From Chitinophagaceae bacterium (GTDB lineage Bacteria > Bacteroidota > Bacteroidia > Chitinophagales > Chitinophagaceae): a stretch of DNA of 64,000 bases. Positions 60,749-64,000 of this stretch are shown piece by piece. The stretch lies in assembly GCA_022843585.1 (NCBI GenBank), contig JALHNJ010000001.1:558001-622000 (forward strand). Direction: 5' to 3'. The position numbers and the translations under genes were made by a program. The notes beneath the pieces were generated by a model. The model had not been told where the DNA came from. It saw only the letters and a list, made by a program, of their open reading frames with translations, and did no database searches. The number at the start of each line of letters is the position of its first letter. Positions within the stretch are counted from its first letter, which is position 1.

Positions 60749-62156
60749 AGTTCAATACACTTGTTTCTTTTACTATTTCTGCTTTCTCTTGTTCTTTTAT
60801 TTTGCCCCAGCCTCCTACTATATTTCTAAGATTATGAATGCCCTGGCGTTTTAGCATAGAAGAAGCAATCACACTTCTGTAACCGCCGGCGCAATGCACA
60901 TATAAATTTTGATCTTCTTCCAGATTGGCCATTGATGCGGGATCTGTCATCTCATTTAATGGAATATTTACCGCATCTTTTAAATGTCCATCAGCAAACT
61001 CAGGTGTGCGGCGAACATCTACCACAACTAATCTATCATCATGTGGAATATCCATCATCAATTCATCTGCTTCCACGTCAATGATCATATCAACTTCTTC
61101 GCCTGCATTTTTCCATGCCTCAAAACCACCATCCAGATAGCCTTTCACTTTATCAAAACCAACTCTTGCTAACCGTACAATGGTTTCTTTTTCTTGCCCT
61201 GCTTCTGTTACTAATATCATAGGCACATCAAAAGGTAAAAGACTGCCAGCCCATTCTGCAAAACGACCTTCTAGTCCAATGCTGATCGAAGTTGGTACAA
61301 AACCCTGTGTAAACACATCAGCTCTTCTGGTATCTAGTACAACTACATCATCACTAATAAGTTGTTTGAACTCGTCAATTGATAATGGTTTCATTCCTTG
61401 TGTTAATACCTGATCAAGACTATCATATCCTTCTTTATTTATTTTGGCATTGATAGGGAAATAAGATGGCGGTGCCGCAATACCATTAGTAACTTCTTTG
61501 ATAAAATCTTCTCTACTGGCAGCTTTCATAGCATAGTTTGTTTGTTTTTCTTCACCTATGGTGCTGTGTGTATTCGGACCAAGATTTTTTCCGCAAGAGC
61601 TGCCGGGTCCATGTGCAGGATATACGATTACATCATCTGCTAACGGAAAAAGTTTTGCATGCAAACTATCATACAACATGCCTGCCAGATCATTCATTGT
61701 TATTTCTGCACCTTTTTGTGCCAGGTCAGGACGACCTACATCTCCAACAAATAACGTATCACCAGTAAAAATGCAATGGTTTTTCCCAGTTTCATCTTTC
61801 AATAAATAACAAGAAGATTCTAAAGTATGTCCAGGAGTGTGTAATACCTCAATAGTAAGAGCACCTACTTTAAAAACTTCTCCATCGGCTGCCACATGCA
61901 CAGGAAATTTTGTGTCTGTTCCTGGTCCATATACTATTGGCGCACCAGTGACTTTACTCAAATCAAGATGGCCGCTTACAAAATCAGCATGAAAATGAGT
62001 TTCAAAAATATATTTGATTTTAGCTTTTCTCTCATTGGCCAGTTCAAGGTATGCATCAATATCACGCAACGGGTCAATAACAGCAGCTTCGCCGTTGCTT
62101 TCAATATAATAAGCGGCTTCGCTAAGGCAGCCGGTATAGAGTTGCTTAATGAACAT
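60747..62156 (-). CDS. Metallo-beta-lactamase/double-rhodanese sulfur-metabolism enzyme
   Basis: With the start at 62156 (MFIKQLYTGCLSEAAYYIES) the product is 469 residues. The MBL-fold part is of persulfide-dioxygenase type (FETHFHADFVSGHLDL, VLHTPGHTLESSCYLLKD, PAHGPGSSCGKNLG). Two rhodanese domains follow. The first (VVLDTRRADVFTQGFVPTS) has no active-site Cys, having TEAGQEK at that spot. The second has a normal loop, LYVHCAGGYRSVIASS. It resembles CstB-like enzymes handling persulfides. An ArsR regulator lies upstream, and nested palindromes overlap its promoter. Confidence 0.88.
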   Translation of the reverse strand: MFIKQLYTGCLSEAAYYIESNGEAAVIDPLRDIDAYLELANERKAKIKYIFETHFHADFVSGHLDLSKVTGAPIVYGPGTDTKFPVHVAADGEVFKVGALTIEVLHTPGHTLESSCYLLKDETGKNHCIFTGDTLFVGDVGRPDLAQKGAEITMNDLAGMLYDSLHAKLFPLADDVIVYPAHGPGSSCGKNLGPNTHSTIGEEKQTNYAMKAASREDFIKEVTNGIAAPPSYFPINAKINKEGYDSLDQVLTQGMKPLSIDEFKQLISDDVVVLDTRRADVFTQGFVPTSISIGLEGRFAEWAGSLLPFDVPMILVTEAGQEKETIVRLARVGFDKVKGYLDGGFEAWKNAGEEVDMIIDVEADELMMDIPHDDRLVVVDVRRTPEFADGHLKDAVNIPLNEMTDPASMANLEEDQNLYVHCAGGYRSVIASSMLKRQGIHNLRNIVGGWGKIKEQEKAEIVKETSVLN

Positions 62157-62159
62157 AAA

Positions 62160-62208
62160 AAATGATTTAATCTTACACTTGTAGTAAAAGTGCAAAATTA
62201 AATCATTT
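62160..62208 (-). promoter_or_regulatory. Nested palindromes and -7 box before the MBL-rhodanese gene
   Basis: AAATGATTTAAT (62160-62171) and ATTAAATCATTT (62197-62208) are perfect 12-base arms. Between them CACTT (62176-62180) and AAGTG (62188-62192) form an inner inverted repeat. On the minus strand TAATTTTG (62193-62200), a TANNTTTG match, overlaps the outer arm. Likely an ArsR-type operator covering the promoter. Confidence 0.55.
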
Positions 62209-62253
62209 ACCGCCAATCTTTCGGAGAAAGGCTAAGGGTAAAAAACGATGTAA

Positions 62254-62634
62254 TTAGTTTAACAACTCCGCTAGAAACTTATTTAGCTCCTCCATCCGGT
62301 TGATGTTTACAGAGTAATAAATAAACTTTCCGTCCCGGTCCGTGTTTACAAAGCCAGCTTTCCGCAAAATGGCTAAGTGTTGGGACGCAACTGATTGCTC
62401 AAGTCTTAGCTTGAGATATAATTCAGTTACCGTCATCCTGCCGTTTTCATCAATCAGGCGAAGAATTTGCTGGCGTAGTTTGTGATTAAGGGCTCTTAAA
62501 ATGAGAGCCGCTTTTTTTACACCCAAAAGATCTACCTGCAAATCTGCCGTGCTACTTTCGGCAGGGTTGTTCAATGTTAGGGAATAATTGTTCATAGATT
62601 GACTGGTTGGTGATAAAAAATCAGAGGTTGACAT
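62254..62634 (-). CDS. ArsR-family winged-helix regulator without cysteines
   Basis: The 126-residue product (or 113 from the ATG at 62595) has the ArsR fold: LRALNHKLRQQILRLIDENG, then VTELYLKLRLEQSVASQHLAIL as the DNA-binding helix-turn-helix, and the wing DRDGKFIYYSVN. It contains no Cys at all, so it cannot use the thiol switch of BigR/SqrR or the CxC metal site of ArsR/SmtB. Its location 97 bp upstream of the MBL-rhodanese gene, with palindromes in the gap, suggests control of that sulfur gene by another kind of ligand. Confidence 0.85.
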   Translation of the reverse strand: MSTSDFLSPTSQSMNNYSLTLNNPAESSTADLQVDLLGVKKAALILRALNHKLRQQILRLIDENGRMTVTELYLKLRLEQSVASQHLAILRKAGFVNTDRDGKFIYYSVNINRMEELNKFLAELLN

Positions 62635-62709
62635 TACCTGTTTAAAATTTTGATATAAAACGTACGATTTCTGAGAGCCTTAACACCGTATGAGACGAAT
62701 TTTTTGAAA

Positions 62710-63378
62710 TTACCTTGTGGCAGGATTATAAAATTCTTTTATATAGAGTGGTTCTGTATAGGCCAAATCTGCAAAATCATTTTTGTGGAAGGAAATTGCG
62801 GCTAAATTGGCCAGGTGGGCGGCGTTGGCCACTGTATTACTGTAAGTTGTAAACGGGTTCGTGTAGTAAGCTTGCAGTTTCTTGCTACCATTCCCGCAAA
62901 AGATTATTTTTTCATTAGAACCCAAGAGCTGGCTAAAATTTTCATCAACAATTACGGCTTTAGGTGCTATTTTTTCAATTAACAGTTGGTCGTAAACAGC
63001 CGTAAAAACTTCCATCCGGCGGGCATCGATCATAGGACAAATAACTGCATCCGGCACTTCATCTTTTACTGCAAAAGCCATCATCTTTAAAGTGCCGATT
63101 GCAATAAGCGGAATATTTAAAGCATAGCACAATCCCTTTGCGGAAGCAAGGCCAACCCGTAAACCTGTATAAGAACCCGGGCCAATGCTTACCGCTACCG
63201 CCTTTAAATCTGTAGGGGAGAAATTATTTTTTTTCAACAAAGAATCTATTGTTTCATGCAGCCAGCCGGCATGATCCTTTTGATTATTATTCACCAGCAT
63301 ATCTTCTAACCCTTCATTATTCTTGAGGCAAATAGAAGCAGTGCTGATTGAAGTTTCTATATTTAATATAAGACTCAT
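62710..63378 (-). CDS. tsaB: TsaB, tRNA threonylcarbamoyladenosine biosynthesis protein
   Basis: The 222-residue protein matches TsaB (YeaZ), the ASKHA-fold partner of TsaD in making the universal t6A modification of tRNA. Visible motifs are LILNIETSISTASICLK at the start, VAVSIGPGSYTGLRVGLASAKGLCYAL, and ICPMIDARRMEVFTAVYD. Its start codon overlaps the end of the upstream dehydrogenase gene by 4 bases, so the two are translationally coupled. TsaB is usually conserved and essential. Length and motifs are normal. Confidence 0.93.
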   Translation of the reverse strand: MSLILNIETSISTASICLKNNEGLEDMLVNNNQKDHAGWLHETIDSLLKKNNFSPTDLKAVAVSIGPGSYTGLRVGLASAKGLCYALNIPLIAIGTLKMMAFAVKDEVPDAVICPMIDARRMEVFTAVYDQLLIEKIAPKAVIVDENFSQLLGSNEKIIFCGNGSKKLQAYYTNPFTTYSNTVANAAHLANLAAISFHKNDFADLAYTEPLYIKEFYNPATR

Positions 63379-64000
63379 TGTAAAATCGCCTCTTTTGTTA
63401 ATAACGCAGCTGGTTGATAACGAATATTTTTTTTACTTAGTGTTGCAAGCAACTCCTGCACATTCCGAAGCCCAATTTTTTGGCCCCATTCAAATGGTCC
63501 GAAAGGGTAGTTAGTGCCGAGTTTCATTGCGGTATCAATATCTTCTTTGCTACTTACTTGTTCGCCTACCGTAAAATATGCTTCATTTATAATCATGCTG
63601 ATTATGGTAGCAGTAACAAAGCCAACTTTGTCCGGCACCCATTCGGTGGATTTGTTAAAACAGGAAAATATTTTTTCAACTTCTTTTTTTATTGATTCAT
63701 TAGCAGCAGTTGCTTCTACAATTGCCCGCTGTAAAAATCCTGGCCATCCGTTAATGCGAATAAAATTTTGTGGCAATGTTTCCGATGTAATAGTTACAGC
63801 GTTTATAATTACAATATTGGCTTGTGTTTTTTGCAAAGCTTCAATTCTTTCATTAGTACAATTGAATAATAGGTCAATGCAACAGTCGGCTGATGTTGAA
63901 GAGGGGATAGTAGCTTTCCAGTCAATATCGATATCGTCCTGCAATCCTTGTGCAAGTAATTCTTGTTTTAAATCATTATCTGCTACCACTAAAATCTTCA
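63375..64000 (-). CDS. Short 3-hydroxyacyl-CoA dehydrogenase family protein, start just outside the window
   Basis: The frame continues to the window edge. Its N-terminus there reads K-I-L-V-V-A-D-N-D, and the last two bases (ca) would complete an ATG codon with a T just beyond the edge, giving about 209 residues. Recognisable is the C-terminal 3-hydroxyacyl-CoA dehydrogenase domain (PDKVGFVTATIISMIINEAYF and TAMKLGTNYPFGPFEW). The full Rossmann NAD domain and GxGxxG motif are missing or degenerate. It overlaps tsaB by 4 bases. Enzymatic activity is doubtful. Confidence 0.7.
   Translation of the reverse strand, partial: KILVVADNDLKQELLAQGLQDDIDIDWKATIPSSTSADCCIDLLFNCTNERIEALQKTQANIVIINAVTITSETLPQNFIRINGWPGFLQRAIVEATAANESIKKEVEKIFSCFNKSTEWVPDKVGFVTATIISMIINEAYFTVGEQVSSKEDIDTAMKLGTNYPFGPFEWGQKIGLRNVQELLATLSKKNIRYQPAALLTKEAILQ

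Overview
The window reads as a chromosomal stretch of an AT-rich member of the Bacteroidota, most likely family Chitinophagaceae. Supporting signs are type IX secretion (T9SS) C-terminal sorting domains on three large proteins, a GldA gliding-type ABC ATPase, the long three-domain form of IspG, BatB/BatC-like genes, TANNTTTG promoter boxes and a general lack of Shine-Dalgarno sequences. I see no tRNA, rRNA, CRISPR array, insertion sequence or prophage. Both window edges cut a gene.

Layout. 1-6.8 kb: an edge-truncated unknown protein, an outer-membrane barrel, and a T9SS-B repeat protein followed by a DUF1800/DUF1501 pair with Tat-like N-termini. 6.9-13 kb: housekeeping genes (nth, a divIC-like gene, eno), another T9SS-B adhesin-like protein, and gldA. 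13-32 kb: a dense inorganic-carbon and ion-transport island. It holds an SLC4-type bicarbonate transporter with an NhaD Na+/H+ antiporter, three beta-carbonic anhydrases, two SulP transporters, and the DabA/DabB CO2-uptake pair. A TerC-family protein and an ABC/HlyD/TolC export trio lie inside it, and a TetR regulator with operator-like repeats closes it. 32-39 kb: a two-helix small protein with an MHS-type carboxylate transporter, acetyl-CoA synthetase, a papain-like peptidase and an alpha/beta hydrolase. 39-47 kb: an L,D-transpeptidase, an ECF sigma/anti-sigma/outer-membrane operon, glycine C-acetyltransferase, several small lipoproteins and secreted unknowns. 47-57 kb: a class D beta-lactamase-like lipoprotein, batB/batC, ispG, a YhhN lysoplasmalogenase, a WYL regulator with GyrI-like and VOC neighbours, nadB and an LpxL-like acyltransferase. 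57-64 kb: a DUF5916 outer-membrane protein, a putative 2OG-Fe(II) oxygenase, a metallo-beta-lactamase/rhodanese sulfur enzyme with an ArsR regulator, tsaB and a short 3-hydroxyacyl-CoA dehydrogenase.

How the genes fit together. The standout is the 13-32 kb island. Two carbonic anhydrase + SulP modules, one continuing into dabA-dabB, sit beside an SLC4-type transporter coupled to a Na+/H+ antiporter. This is several mechanistically different bicarbonate or CO2 uptake routes in one locus. The window shows no Calvin-cycle or carboxysome gene, so I infer a heterotroph's bicarbonate supply for anaplerosis, fatty-acid or nucleotide synthesis, or pH homeostasis, rather than autotrophy. The regulator next to the second module faces a duplicated operator-like motif that overlaps that module's -7 box.

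Sequence-level oddities include a four-unit octamer repeat inserted in frame in ispG, a heptamer repeat in gldA, a degenerate ABC ATPase, and nested palindromes around several regulated promoters. Product names rest on motif recognition by eye. No database search was run.
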